Shown: positions 48,550-60,106, counted from the first letter of the stretch. The stretch: DNA of 64,000 nt from Annulohypoxylon bovei var. microspora (GCA_022836615.1 MU405371.1:18699-82698); one strand, 5' to 3'. The notes: generated by a model from the sequence alone, not told the origin. Numbers and translations are program-made.

Positions 48550-50302
48550 TTACTCTATGCTAACTAATCGTGCTTTCCTAGCACGTTCCCGACGATGAAG
48601 GATCCGTATCGTGAGAGAGGTTACGATAAGGCCAGAGGCTACGAATACCATGGTAATAAATCCTTTGTGGTATCGTGGCCCTTCGACCTGCTGCCAGATG
48701 ATCAGTGGTAGCCATGCTTGAACCACGTAAGCCATCTCATTCATGGTTCCCACCACTAAAGCTCTCTCCTCATTATCATCGCTGCAGATCTCATGAGCCC
48801 ACGCAAATGTCAGCCCACTGATACCTCCTCCAATAGTACCTAAGATGTAACATGCCCACTTCCAGCCGACGGGAATATCCCAAACCGCGAGACTCGTGTT
48901 AGTGATGATGTTGACAGTCCCCGAAAACACCATCGCCGGCCATCTCTCTCCTCTAAACAAGGAATCAGACGTCCAAGCATATATGTACGTAAATATTACA
49001 GCGACGGCCGAGGCAATTGTCGGATAGGAGTTGATGGCGGCAACGCTGTACCCTTCTTGCTTTAGCCAGAGCGCGAAAGCCGGCTGGCCACCATAACCAA
49101 CACCATTGTTGAAAAAAATGTACAACAGAGTCAGAGCGTAGATGTGCCACGAGGAGAATATCTTCTTAACCTTGGCCTTGGTGTACGGTCCCCGGTTGGC
49201 TCGACCTTCTAACTGCATGCGCTTCTTCGCTAGTAGTATCTCGTCCTCGTTCAACCACCACGCGCGAGTAATTTCGGGCACGTCCGGAAAGAAGAAAAAG
49301 CCGGCGATGGCGACCGGTAAGGATATCGTAGTGTTTATGATGAAAAGCCACTGCCATCCTTCAAATCCGTCCGTACCGTTAAGAGTATAGACCGCAGCCA
49401 TCAAGTACCCGGAAAACATGGTTCCTATCGTTCCGCTGGCGTGGAAGATACAGCTCCTCTTGGCAAGTTCATCCTTTCGATCTACCATATGTTAGTATCT
49501 TAGTAAAAAACCAGAAACTTCGTCCTTCACGGCCCCGCCTATCGAAGAAGGAGATAAATGAAAACATACTACGCATACGTTAGCCTCGGGTTTCTTAGGT
49601 TAAGGGGTTGCAGTCTCTTTTCAGTGCTAGAGAGCTCAATTTTATCCGCACCACCAGTACGTGATAAAGGGACTAATCAATCGTGCAAGAGGGAAGACTT
49701 ACCACCAAGATCCAATGACATACTGCATGCCAGGGTAAAAGGCGCTCTCTGCGAGCCCTATAAAAAACCGTAAAACGTAGATCTGTGTCGCCGTCTGGCA
49801 CTTTGAGAGTAAAATCGTCAAGATCGACCATACTACTTCGCAAGCCGGTATCCAAATGGAAGGTCGAACTTTAGTGAGCAAGATATTGCTATTATTGTCA
49901 ACGATCCTGTGCCAGATACCAAACTGACTCGTCATACCTTGGTATTTCGCCAATAACGTAGCCAACCGTCCAGCATGTGATCATATAATTGAGCTGATTT
50001 CCGTAAAGGCCAAGATCTTCCTTCATACCAGATACGAAGGCGCTGTTGACATTTATCTGGTCGAGGTTTTTAATGAAGTAACCTAGCGAAGCGAAGGTTA
50101 GGATCACCGCATCTAGCTTGAACAAGAACCTCCTCTCTTCGGGGGATTTGTCGAACGTATCCCAAAAGTACGATCGCCACGTCTGCTTCGGCTTCTCAAC
50201 CACAGGCGTCGCCGATTCGGCATCGCTATGGTCGACGTTCTTAGCAGCTACCTCGCCGTCGACTTCGACCGCGTTCTTGGTTGTGATCTCCGTGTTCGCC
50301 AT
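48550..50302 (-). CDS. MFS transporter, Dal5 (allantoate permease)-like family
   Basis: Segments 50302-49938, 49888-49703 and 49481-48550 encode about 494 aa. A 45-residue hydrophilic N-terminus precedes LDAVILTFASLGYFIKNLDQINVNSAFVSGM, the first helix and loop typical of the anion:cation symporter (Dal5/Tna1/Seo1/Soa1) group. FFIGLAESAFYPGMQYVIGSW and RKDELAKR also match that family. Intron 1 joins cleanly (AG|C). At intron 2 the frames do not meet: exon 2 ends TGG TG before GTAAGT, whereas the next exon needs one base less to give W-Y-R-K-D-E. One extra G at about 49703, a non-GT donor, or sequencing error would explain it. Substrate candidates are allantoate, nicotinate, peptides or sulfonates; the nearby TauD-like gene favours a sulfonate, as inference only. 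Confidence 0.8.
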
Positions 50303-50405
50303 CTCGTACTCGTGAAATCAGACTTGCATGGAAGCCCTAGGGAAGCAATCGAACAGAGAATACTCGGGGCATTGCTATCTTAAAAAGAGCCCAGCTTGAC
50401 CTCAA

Positions 50406-51265
50406 CTATACAAGGGTTATTTCTGTCATTCGTAAAAAAATAAAAAAAACTCCATCCCGCGATTCAAGGAACGAGGGTCCTTTGAATAGCGCCTCATTAA
50501 TAAACACCCCCTGCTTGATATCGACCCAGACCTGCTCAGCAAGGAAGAACGACAATGTAAGATTATCAATCGGTTGCTTCTCCGGGGACCCTAGAGCTTT
50601 CAAAGCCTGGTCGAGCATACGTAGGACCTGGCCATTATCAAGGTCATGGGATAACACGCCTGGCCTTTTACGGCAGAAACGTTTCTAGAGCTACTACATA
50701 TGTACGCTGTCTTACAACTCATGCGAGGTAATTATCTAGGTATGATGATGTGTGGGGGGATCTATAGGTGTGTTCTCCGGAGCTAGAGAGGTAGAAGGGC
50801 CGAGGCAGACATGGTGGTGATCACCTCAAAATTGGCTTCCATGACGCCATGCCTCACCCCACAGAACGCGTCGAATAGTACCGCATTACGCATCCTACCT
50901 GCATCCCGGAGGCGATCTTTCTCGCACCATACTTCTCCAATATCGCGAATTGATAAGGAGCTCCAATCGTGACCTCTCTCAGCCGCGGAGATTGATCTGC
51001 TCTCCAGGAGATGCTGCAAGCAACCGTCCTGCTGCAGCAGCTAATAGGATCGAAGCAGATACAGCTTACCAATCGTCGAGGTCACATAGTCGAGAGTGTT
51101 CATGGGGATGGAGAATGGGCTGTCGTCGAATTCAGCAATAATGAGGTCAATGGTAGGGGATCTCCAACTGAACGCTGATACTGCTCTATATAATTCCGTT
51201 GGAGGTCGTGCTCTCAGGTGGGCGAGTGAGGACGTAGAATAGAGCTTAGTTTTCCCCCGAAAGCT
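50406..51265 (-). pseudogene. decayed protein-coding gene, family not recognised
   Basis: The minus frame from 51265 to 50783 is protein-like (LYRAVSAFSWRSPTIDLIIA, FSIPMNTLDYVTSTIG, DWSSLSIRDIGEVWCEKDRL). It has no start ATG near its beginning, an in-frame TAG at 51043-51041 that no intron of plausible size removes, and its 5' end abuts the dioxygenase promoter. A GTGAGG at about 50854 could be a donor to a second coding stretch, 50690-50406 (LSHDLDNGQVLRMLDQALKA, SFFLAEQVWVDIKQGVF). This looks like a 5'-truncated, disabled gene. I cannot name the family. Codon-like composition and amino-acid mix argue that it was once coding. Confidence 0.4.
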
Positions 51266-51333
51266 TCACGAAAAAATTGAAATAAATTAGATAAAACAAA
51301 TACCGAGTTACAGCACCTCTTTATATCGTGAAC

Positions 51334-52617
51334 ATGGCACCAGCACCAATTGATGAGCGCATCAAGGATGTCGCGGAACCTCGCAAGGACACGCTCGGCC
51401 TACCCGAGCCGGCCCTCCTGCGCCTAAAGAAAGCGGGAATCGACCTATCTAAAGGCTACCCTTACCGCCCGTCGAAGCCGCTCTACCTAGATGACGTCTA
51501 CAAGATCAGGAGCAAGGAGTGGAAACACGACGACGCCGGAGCGCGCGCGGATAAGTCCAAGTCGGTGCTCCTGTCGGCCGCTACCAAAGTTACGGATCTT
51601 ACCGCACACATCGGGACCGAGATCGAAGGCCTACAGCTCAAGGACCTCACGAACCAGCAGAAAGACGAGCTGGCGCTCCTCATCGCCGAGCGGAGCGTCG
51701 TCTTCTTCAGGAACCAGGATCTCTCTCCCCAGGAGCAGCTGGCGCTCGGCAAATATTACGGCGAGGTGGAGGTTCACGTAAGTCTAGCTCCCATACTGCC
51801 TTGCTAGAAATACATAGACGCAGGTACTTACCCCAGCATACAACAGCCTCAAGTCGCTCAGGTCCCAGGTAACCTAGGCGTGACCGTGATCTGGCCCGAC
51901 CTGCAAGCCACGGAGCGCGCCGTCAACTTCCGCAACCCGGGCGGCGCGTCCCGCTGGCACACAGACCTCGTCCACGAGCTGCAGCCGGCGGGCATCACAC
52001 ACCTGCACAACGACACCATACCCCCCATCGGCGGCGACACGCTCTGGGCGAGCGGGTACTCGGCCTACGAGAAGCTGTCGCCCGACTTCCGCAAGATCAT
52101 CGACGGCAAGCTCGCCGTGTACCGGTCCGCGCACCCGTACCTAGACCGCGAGCATCCGGAGGCCGGCCCCAAGTTCGTGGAGCGGATTCACCCTGTCGTG
52201 CGTGTCCACCCGGCGACGGGCTGGAAGGCGCTCTGGGTCAACCGTGCTATGACCGACCGCATCGTGGGCTTAGATAAGGCCGAGAGCGACGTGATCCTAA
52301 ATTACTTGTACGACGTATACGAGAAGAACGTCGACATCCAGGTGCGCTTCCGGTGGACGCCGAATACCAGCGCGCTTTGGGATAATAGGTAAGCCGACTC
52401 GAGCTCCTCGACTGGGTAACCGCGGTTGCTAATGCAGATCGTCCAAAGAATCACCATACACAACGCAAGCTGGGACTACGGTGGAAAGTACCCTAGGCAC
52501 GGAACGCGAGTTACCACCTTGGGCGAGAAGCCGTATTTCGACGATGCGGCTCCGACTAGGCGTGAGGCCCTCGGGCTATTGGACGAGAGCGAGAAGCAGG
52601 TTGACGGGCCCGCTTAA
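51334..52617 (+). CDS. TauD/TfdA-family Fe(II)/2-oxoglutarate dioxygenase (Jlp1-like)
   Basis: Exons 51334-51777, 51847-52388 and 52449-52617 (phases 0, 2) give 384 aa. The Fe(II) facial triad is visible as H186 and D188 in SRWHTDLVHE and H333 in RITIHNASWDY; the 2-oxoglutarate-binding Arg is probably in RHGTRVTT. GDTLWASGYSAYEKL and AHPYL match the fungal branch that includes yeast Jlp1, which uses sulfonates such as taurine as sulfur source. The acceptors at 51846 and 52448 were chosen because they preserve PQVAQVPG and DNR|ITIHN and keep frame. It is divergent from the MFS carrier 1.0 kb away with a dead gene between. Other substrates (phenoxyacids, amino acids) remain possible. Confidence 0.88.
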
Positions 52618-53068
52618 AGCTTTCCATATTATGCGTACCTACCTACCTAGGCAGAGATAATAAATTCACCGTACCTCGGAAATTCATTCCGCCGACCCCC
52701 TTTTCATAATAGTTGCAAAAATAGGTACTTCTACCTAGTGATTCGAATTTTTTCACAATACAGATTTCGGGAAAATAACAATAGATTAAGGTTTCGGTAT
52801 GTTTAATATGCGTTTGTATAATACGGTATTATACATGTATAATATAATATTTTAAAATAAAATACTGTATTTTATTCGGGACGACGTTTCTTGGACCCGC
52901 AAAAAGTGGCAGGGTCCACTAAAATGCCGTTGATTTCTATGTAACTAGGTACCATTGTAAAGATTTTCCGAATGAACCAATAAGATTTAACATTGACCCG
53001 ATAATTGACCCGGTAATTGATCCGGAAACCCATAGATCCTATTACACATAATATACTCATAACCATCT

Positions 53069-53119
<51 letters not shown>

Positions 53120-54269
53120 TAATCAATTAATCAACCACTGGTCCTACGTAAATTCAAATGGTTTCTCTTAAGGTAATGAAGAAATTAAATGCACACATCA
53201 CTGGGTAAAGTGGGTCGGAAGGGGTTATTCCGGTCCCGGGATATTATACTATATAATACGATAAAATACGTATTTTACAGGGGTTATGTATTATACGCGT
53301 GTTTTAATATAAAGTACGTATTTTTCGCAACCCTACAATAGATATCTTAATAAAATTGGATCGACCTATCAAGTTTCGTGAAGATGTCACCGCCAAGCCT
53401 ACAAATGATTCGCGCAGGTCCACTAAGGGGGGTAATTTCTTCCCCATTAAACTATCAAATCGCGATAAACCCCACAATTAAACGAAGCATGGATAATTCA
53501 TTTTGTGGGGTGGTCAGGTGACTAATGAGATAAAAGGGTTATTCTTGTGTTTTAGATCTGTCACGGCAAAACCAAGAGAAAAGATTGAAGGTTTTGAGTG
53601 GTCTACCGGGCTAGTATAGCCCGTAGAAATCGTATTTATAAGAGCGTATAAGCAGGGGTTTAGTTATTCGACACCCCAATTGAAATTCCACGCTAGGTAC
53701 GTTATGACACTTGATATCCATGGCTTTTCAAACTTTCTAAACAATGAACTTGCCATCTCAACCGGTCTATTCATGGTGTAAGTAAAATGTAATAACGGCC
53801 CGTGCTTCGTGATAGCCAATCTAAATTCTCGCAAACTCGTAGAAGACTAGTCTGACTGGGTGGCTATGCCTTTGATGACAGCAATTCCGAACTTGCCTAC
53901 TAGGCTACTAGGCGAGGTAAACTCGGGGCTGGGCCTCTCCATGCTCCCGATCTTCGAAGACGGCGACCATAGTAATTATATTCGACCATCATGACTTTTT
54001 CTGTCTAACGGTTACGATCTACAACGAAGGAATTATGTTACGTGACCGATCATATCGATATAGATCAGAAACCTAGCCGTGGTTATTCTAGTGGATCCTT
54101 CCGTCTAGGAGAATGGGAAGCTCGCCGCAAACCAGTATGACAATGACAAAGTTAATTAGGAAAACTTTATTATACATATTTTCGTCCAGCTACCTAATAG
54201 TACGACAGATAGCGACCTGGGTTAAGAATGCAGGTGTTTTCACACAGTACCCAGACCGGCCAGGCATAG
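52618..54269. other. AT-rich gene-free island, possible decayed mobile element
   Basis: Very AT-rich blocks at 52800-52880 and 53245-53330 each contain AAAATAC-GTATTTT palindromes (52859-52873 with one central T; 53263-53276 perfect). GGTCCACTAA occurs at 52914 and again near 53417. A CGGGCTA/TAGCCCG hairpin sits at 53607-53623. There is no open frame of interest. Blocks of this kind suggest an old RIP-mutated or miniature element; no target-site duplication could be fixed by eye. Confidence 0.35.
53069..53132. repeat. (AATC)n microsatellite
   Basis: About 13 tandem AATC units followed by degenerate AATT/AATC units. Confidence 0.9.
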
Positions 54270-55532
54270 TCATCTTTGGAGGAAAGTCTAGTTACAGAGG
54301 AGCTCTCGAAAAGAATCGAGAAACACTACATCTCCGAAGGTTCGAGACGCTGGGATAGGCTAAACCGGTGCCTCTCGTGGATCTATCTTGATCTGTTTTA
54401 CGTCTTCACAAATTGGGACAGCACATTGGCGGTTGCTAGGTAGATTTAACATCGAAGCAAAAGAGCAGGTGAGCGGTAGGTATCTACGAAATCTCATCAG
54501 GTCGGATTAGAAATAACGCCTTGGGAATATAGGACATGTTCAACCGGAGCGCCATAGCACCCCTCGTCCAGCAGACACGAGAACTTCATCAAGATGCCTC
54601 GACGACCCTCGCTCTACACGAAGGCCTGCGGTTACACCAGGCATCGATCAAATGTTTCCAACGGGGATTCCAGAGCGCAACAGATTCCAAAGAAGTGCTT
54701 GCATTACGTGTTCGTATGGAATACGTGCTGGAGCTGCTTGAATTCTACGAAACCACATGCCTTACTATACTTGAGCAGCAAAGGAACCTCCTAAGCCTAG
54801 TAGGTCTAATGGACCCATCTACGCCTCTAGATGGTCCGAAGACTAAACCAAATACCAGACATTTAACCTCGAAACCGTAGCACAAGGTCGAGCTGTTGCA
54901 CGATTAAATGCTCTCGCGATATTCTTCCTCCCTATCTCATTTGTCGCAGTAAGACATTGACCCCACGGAGACCACGTGCCGGTAGATACCCTTGGCTTGA
55001 GTCCATCTTCGGCATCACGACGCCCGAAGCCTCTGCGTATCGGTATTTGGTAGCTGCCGTACCAACACTCCTCCTTACCGCCGGAATAGCCTTCGTCTTG
55101 AGCCGTTCCACGGGGCTCCGCCAAGGCACAGACTACCACTCCAAGTTCAGCGGACTTCTACGAAAACCCCGGCTCGCAAAATCAATTGCCCTAATCCCAC
55201 CATCCCTTAAAGCGCGGAGACGCTCAAGGACGAACGCACACGTCGAACCTCGACCACAAGAATCCCCCCTTCACAGTCTTTCACCCGTGGCAAGTTCGCC
55301 GGCTCCCCCGGTGGGACCCGCCATCGTCTTAGACGAAGTAGAAGAGACAGGAGGCGGCGTCGGCGTCGAGGAGCCGGAGCCGGATCGATTTGTGGCGGAT
55401 TCCAACATAAATCTAGGGTATAGGGTCACGGGCGTTGCTAGGGTCGGCACCAATCTATTGAGCCCGGATCCGTATGCCAACGCCGCTCACGGGGCTTTGA
55501 AGTCTCCTAGCGGGTCCTTAAGACACGGATGA
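54270..55532 (+). CDS. CorA-like Mg2+ transporter family membrane protein with +1 frame break; N-terminus not found
   Basis: Coding pieces are 54270-54440, 54442-54468, 54533-54799, 54859-54948 and 55002-55532, about 361 residues. The first piece (GSRRWDRLNRCLSWIYLDLF, then a NWDSTLAVAR end) must shift by one base at GCTAGGTA (54435-54442) to continue as RFNIEAKEQ. It then splices (64-nt intron) to DMFNRSAIAPL. NLLSL|TFNLETVAQGRAVARLNALA, FFLPISFVA|SIFGITT and YLVAAVPTLLLTAGIAFVLS are the CorA-like coiled-coil helix and two TM segments. The GMN motif of true CorA is replaced by GIT, as in many fungal relatives. A Pro/Glu-rich tail of ~150 residues follows. The start upstream of 54270 is unclear; the frame at 54113-54358 does not join. 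A pseudogene, error or recoding are all possible. Confidence 0.6.
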
Positions 55533-55872
55533 CACACAAAATTTCTGTAACTAAGACTAATCTGGTCATACCATTCTATGCATAAGAGCGTAGGTACATG
55601 CGTGCGGACTCTTGTAAGGATGTCCGCGTCATGCGATGCGATGCGGACTGTGGTCAACCAGATGGGTGTCACGTGATTGCGATTACGTAACTCGTAAAAA
55701 GGGGTGGTCCGAATCCCCGTCCGAATGGCAGTATCTTTTGCCTAAAAACAGTTAGACTTCTCAACTACGCCATTCACCAACGTCTATGTCGAACATGTAT
55801 TCAAAGTACTCATTGACAGCTATATTCATCTATATCTACCTCGGTAGTTACACCATTTTCACGTCCCACCTG
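55533..55872. other. convergent intergenic region
   Basis: A 340-base spacer between the CorA-like gene (+) and glucosidase II (-). It contains a GCATGCGATGCGATGC-type repeat near 55630. No gene. Confidence 0.45.
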
Positions 55873-58800
55873 TCAAGCAAAAGAGACGGTCCAATCAGCG
55901 CCGATACTAGCATCGACCCGTCTTATGATCGCAAAAGCAGCCTTGCCACCCTCTGCTTTGTGGTAATCAAGCGGCACCGACGTCTTCTTACCCTCAGACT
56001 CAACTACCACTTCCTTCTTATCAGCCCAGGATGAGGGCGCGCCGATGACGATTATCTTATCCACGGACACACCGCGCATGAGCTTCAGCCACGGTCCTTC
56101 CTTCACGCTCTTAGTGTCGCGACCTGCAGCATCGATGGAGAAAAGGGCAGAGTCCTCGAGCTTGAACTTGCGGTGGACGTATTGTCCCTGTTCGTAATCG
56201 AAGGAGTCGCCGTCGTCGACGTAGAGCTCGCCTTCCGCTCGACCATCCTTGCCAACTGCTACGACGAGGGTATAGTCGTCGAATTTCATCAGCTGGGAAG
56301 AGCGGCGGGGGGTATCCCGACGGGGTAGGATATGTCCACCTCGGACCAATACGGGGATAGACTCGAGGGGTGCATCCACAGTCAGGCGCTTGCCTTTGGT
56401 CGTAGCAAGCTTCTTGTAGGTAAAGTAGTCATAGTAGACCTCGTCGTCCGGGATGTAGATATCTACAGCACGCTTATCTTTCTCCACGACCGGCTTGACT
56501 AAGAGACCGGTCGACCCGACAAAGAACTGGTCGTCAACGTCGAAACCGCCTTCTTCGCTAGGATGCGTCCAGTACAGGGGGCGGATGATAGGGCTACCGT
56601 CTTGGTTGGCATGGTAAAAAGCGGTATACCAGGCCGGAAGCAGACTGTAGCGGAGGCGCAGAGCGGAGGTGATGATAGATCGATACGGTTCCGCAAGCAG
56701 GAACGGTTCCCGACGCCGAGCATCGATATGAGCGTGCCCTCGGAAGAAGGGGTAGAAGGCACCAGCTTGGAACCAACGACTCTGCAGCTCTAATTCCGGG
56801 TTTCCGAAGAAGCCACCGACATCAGCGCCAGAGAAGGGGAAACCAGAGATTCCTTGGGCGAGGACCATTGGAATAGAAGCCCCCAGGTGGTCCCAGCTGG
56901 CCTGGTTGTCGCCGGTCCACATCGCACCGAGCCGCTGCGAGCCGGAGAAGAAGGATCGGGTAAGCACGAACGGGCGCTTCAGCTCGCCCTTCCTGCGCGA
57001 CAGCATAGCCTCGTACGTAGCATTATGGAAGGTCAGGCCGTTCACGTTGTGGATATCCCGATGTTCCCAGCCGCCGTGGTGGAGGTTGTCTTTCGGCATA
57101 GTAACCTCCGGCCCGTTGAACACCGACGGCTCGTTCATGTCATTCCAGATGAAAGTGTTCTCCATCGTGCCCTTGAACTTGTCATAATCGAACAGAGAGG
57201 ACCACCACTTTATGGCGGCCGGATTGAAAGCATCGAGCCAATGCGAAGATCCCGGCCAGCACCAGCCGTCGAAGTCGTTGCCCTCCTTGTTCTTGACGGC
57301 CAGGCCCTTCGACTTCATCTCGTCGGACACATGGTAGCCTCCCGTATTCTTGATATGGGGATCGATGATCGTGACCAGTTTCCTTCCGTGCTCGTCCAGA
57401 TGCTTGCCCATGGAGATCGGATCTTTGAACATGTCGTTGTCCCAAGTAAAGTACTTCTTGTCGTCGGTGTACTCGATATCCAGCCATATGACGTCGTACG
57501 GGATATGATACCGATCCATCTTACGATCAACCTCTTTGACATCGTCGTCCGAGACGTAGTTCCACCGGCACTGGTGATAACCGATAGAAAATTCTTGGGG
57601 CAGAGCGGTGGTGCCCGTGAGCTCGGAATAGCTCTTGGTAATGTCGCGAGGAGTCGGGCCGAGGAAGACGAAGACGTCCATCAAGCCGGACTCCGAGATC
57701 CAGTGAGTCTGGGTGTTGGTCTTAGCACCGATCCCAAGCGCCAGAGGGTTCTTGGATTCCTTGGCCTTGGTGATGTCGATCCAGGTCTCGGCGGCATTGA
57801 GCCAGAAAACACCAACCGTCGAGTCCTTCCGCTGAGCTTGCATGAGGGGGATGGCTCCGTACAACGTCATCGGGCTGTCCAGGATATACTCGAAGACGTC
57901 GGCATTATACAGCCTGTACGGCTCCGCATAGTTGCCATCGCCGCCGCGGGTCTCCTTCAGCGACAGGGGGCCGGCATGCTCCGGAATACCGTAGACGTGC
58001 TCGTACCCCAGGAAAGTGATGTCGAGGGCGACGCTCTCAGGTCCACGAGGCTTGGAGTCGGTGTTACCGCCGAAGGTCTCTTCCCACCAAGTGCTCTCGT
58101 CTTCGGACGGAACCACCTCGGCAGCTTCTTCCTTCTTCTCTTCTTGTCCCTCTTCCCCCTCCCTCTTCTCCGGTGCCGGCTTCTCGATCTTGGGTCGCCA
58201 ATGCTCCATATTTAGCAAGCCGCGATCGTTAAATCTGATCTGGGCAGCGCCGTCTCGTCTGAAATCGATCGAGTACGGCTCGTAATTGATATCGGCCTCG
58301 AATGCCAAACCGGGGCCATATTGGATCTTGATCCCGGTCTCGCTCTCGTAAGAGACCTTAGCATCCGTATCGACGTCCAAGCCGCCGACGATAGACCACT
58401 TTTCAGCTTCATTGTATCTTTCTTTTCTAGCCCCGCTATCGTGTCTAAGTTCGATGTCCTTGTCCTGTCTCTTCTTCTCGTCGACAGTAACACGCGCCGT
58501 ACCCGATCTCAAGAAGGATACGGTGACGGGAAGCTGGACAGTGCTTCCCTGCTCGTCGACGGTCTTCAGTATCGTCGCGCGGAACTGGCCGTCCTTGAAC
58601 GAGGCCAGCTCGGAAGGTATCTTGTAGGGTGCTCGCCACTCGGGTCCCAGAGCAACAGCGTTGTCGGCATAAGCTCTATTTCTCTTGCAGAAGCCCGACT
58701 GGCTACATTTCTTGAAATCATTTTCCTTCACCGCAACTAGTTTCTGTCAGCCATAATCCCGGGTAGCGTTGTCGGCGGCTCAATCAATTACCTCCTGGCG

Positions 58801-58882
58801 TAAAAAGAGAACACAGAGCAGCGAAAAGGCAAAATAAGACTGCCCATCTCGGGGACAACTGGCTCGTACCAGCACCGGCCAT
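55873..58882 (-). CDS. ROT2: glucosidase II catalytic alpha subunit (GH31)
   Basis: Exons 58882-58792 and 58736-55873 (phase 1) give 984 aa. The first exon supplies a signal peptide (WAVLFCLFAALCSLFTPG) ahead of VKENDFKKCSQSGFCKRNR, the conserved N-terminus of the subunit. The GH31 nucleophile sits in WNDMNEPSVF, and the acid/base in the region TGDNQASWDHL; GADVGGFFGNPELEL and RGHAHIDARRREPFL are also diagnostic. A Glu/Lys-rich insert (EKPAPEKREGEEG) lies at about residue 190. The enzyme trims the inner glucoses of N-glycans in the ER lumen as a heterodimer with a beta subunit that carries the retention signal, feeding the calnexin cycle. It is functionally linked to the derlin gene at 1478 through ER quality control. 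Confidence 0.96.
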
Positions 58883-59698
58883 ACTGGTCCCCTTGGCACA
58901 GCGTCCCTTGGTAGAGTGATCGGTGTCGACAGCGGCAGAGAGAAATCAAAATAGAGACGGAACTAAATCATCGAGATACGTAAACATAAAATCATAAGCG
59001 GTTTCACTCAATTGCTTCGCAGGTCCGCAAGCAATTGGATATGTTGTTTTTGTGGAAGGATAAACTTGATGCGAGCTGTCCATTCAAATGACACGAGCTA
59101 GGTATCTACTAGGTAGGTACTAGGTACCTTGAAGCTCCCTTGTATTAGGTAATCTGGTATCTGTTTAGCCTCAATATCTAGTCTGTAAGCCACAACTGCC
59201 AGTATCCACAGCTCCCAAACAGCGATCCGTTAATTACAGTTACTAGCCACACTACGAAGTACGATGCTGCAATACCTACAGGTTCCAACATTGAAGGTTG
59301 GATCTATGTTGGATCTATCAATTCTGTTGTTAAGTTGTTCAATGCTCATCACCTGGTAGTGGCCTGTCGTGAACTACATCGTGGCTGCATGGGAACATAG
59401 GTAATAACTTTGACGCTTATGATTTGTGAATAATTCCCTTCGCTATTCTCCGCTTGATCAATCACGACTCTCGATAATCATTATCACAAACAACATCAAC
59501 AATCTTTCATCTTCTTGTACATCTTATCCACATTCCATATTCTCGGAACATTGAGAAAATTTAATTAATAATTCTTAAAACTATCTTTTATACATCACTC
59601 TGAATACCCAATAATCAAAATCTTTAAAATACCATAGTTAGTTATTGTGTTTTACATTCAAGGAATACCTACGCAGACACGCACATACAGTGACCCTA
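58883..59698. promoter_or_regulatory. divergent promoter between glucosidase II and NDK
   Basis: An AT-rich 800-base shared upstream region with TAGGTAGGTACTAGGTACC at 59110-59128 and CT-rich stretches (59440-59520) typical of strongly expressed fungal promoters. No gene apart from the NDK leader frame. Confidence 0.35.
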
Positions 59699-60106
59699 AT
59701 GACCGAGATGTACAAGCCACAGAACGTGCCGAAGCAATTCGGAGCTAGTGGAGGCGGTGGAGGCGGTGGAGTCGGTGGGGGAAGACGCCACAACTCTGAA
59801 AGCCACGTCAAGCCCAATCGGCGACAGCCAAACGGACCTGGACCCCGCCATGCCGCCAATCACCCCGCCCTGAGGTATCTTTTCTTCAGCTTGTCAAGCC
59901 TGTGCCTGGTTTTTTTCCTATTCTTCCTTTTTCCCTGGGCACAACTAGATCGTCAAGGTTGGACATTCAGTCAAAGTGTTAAATACGACATCAATCACTA
60001 CAAGGAAGCTTTATATAAGTCTCCCTCTACCTTTACCATCACCACTACCGTCACACAATCCCATATCCAACCTACCGAAAAACCAGTGCCGACCGAAGAA
60101 TCCAAA
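59699..60106 (+). other. in-frame upstream extension of the NDK gene (leader ORF or longer isoform)
   Basis: From ATG at 59699 the frame is open for 136 codons and runs without a stop into the NDK start at 60107. It encodes MTEMYKPQNVPKQF, a Gly-rich run, basic residues (RRHNSESHVKPNRRQPN), one strong hydrophobic segment (YLFFSLSSLCLVFFLFFLFP) and a Thr-rich stretch. If translated it would give a 288-residue NDK with a membrane anchor. It may instead be untranslated leader. See findings. Confidence 0.4.

Noticed and set aside
51042..51070. 29-base intron to remove the in-frame TAG of the decayed gene
   Set aside because: Too short for this genome and not a multiple of three, so it would break the frame beyond it.
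56854..58215. 453-codon plus-strand frame
   Set aside because: Antisense shadow of the glucosidase II exon, with the usual codon-bias mirror.
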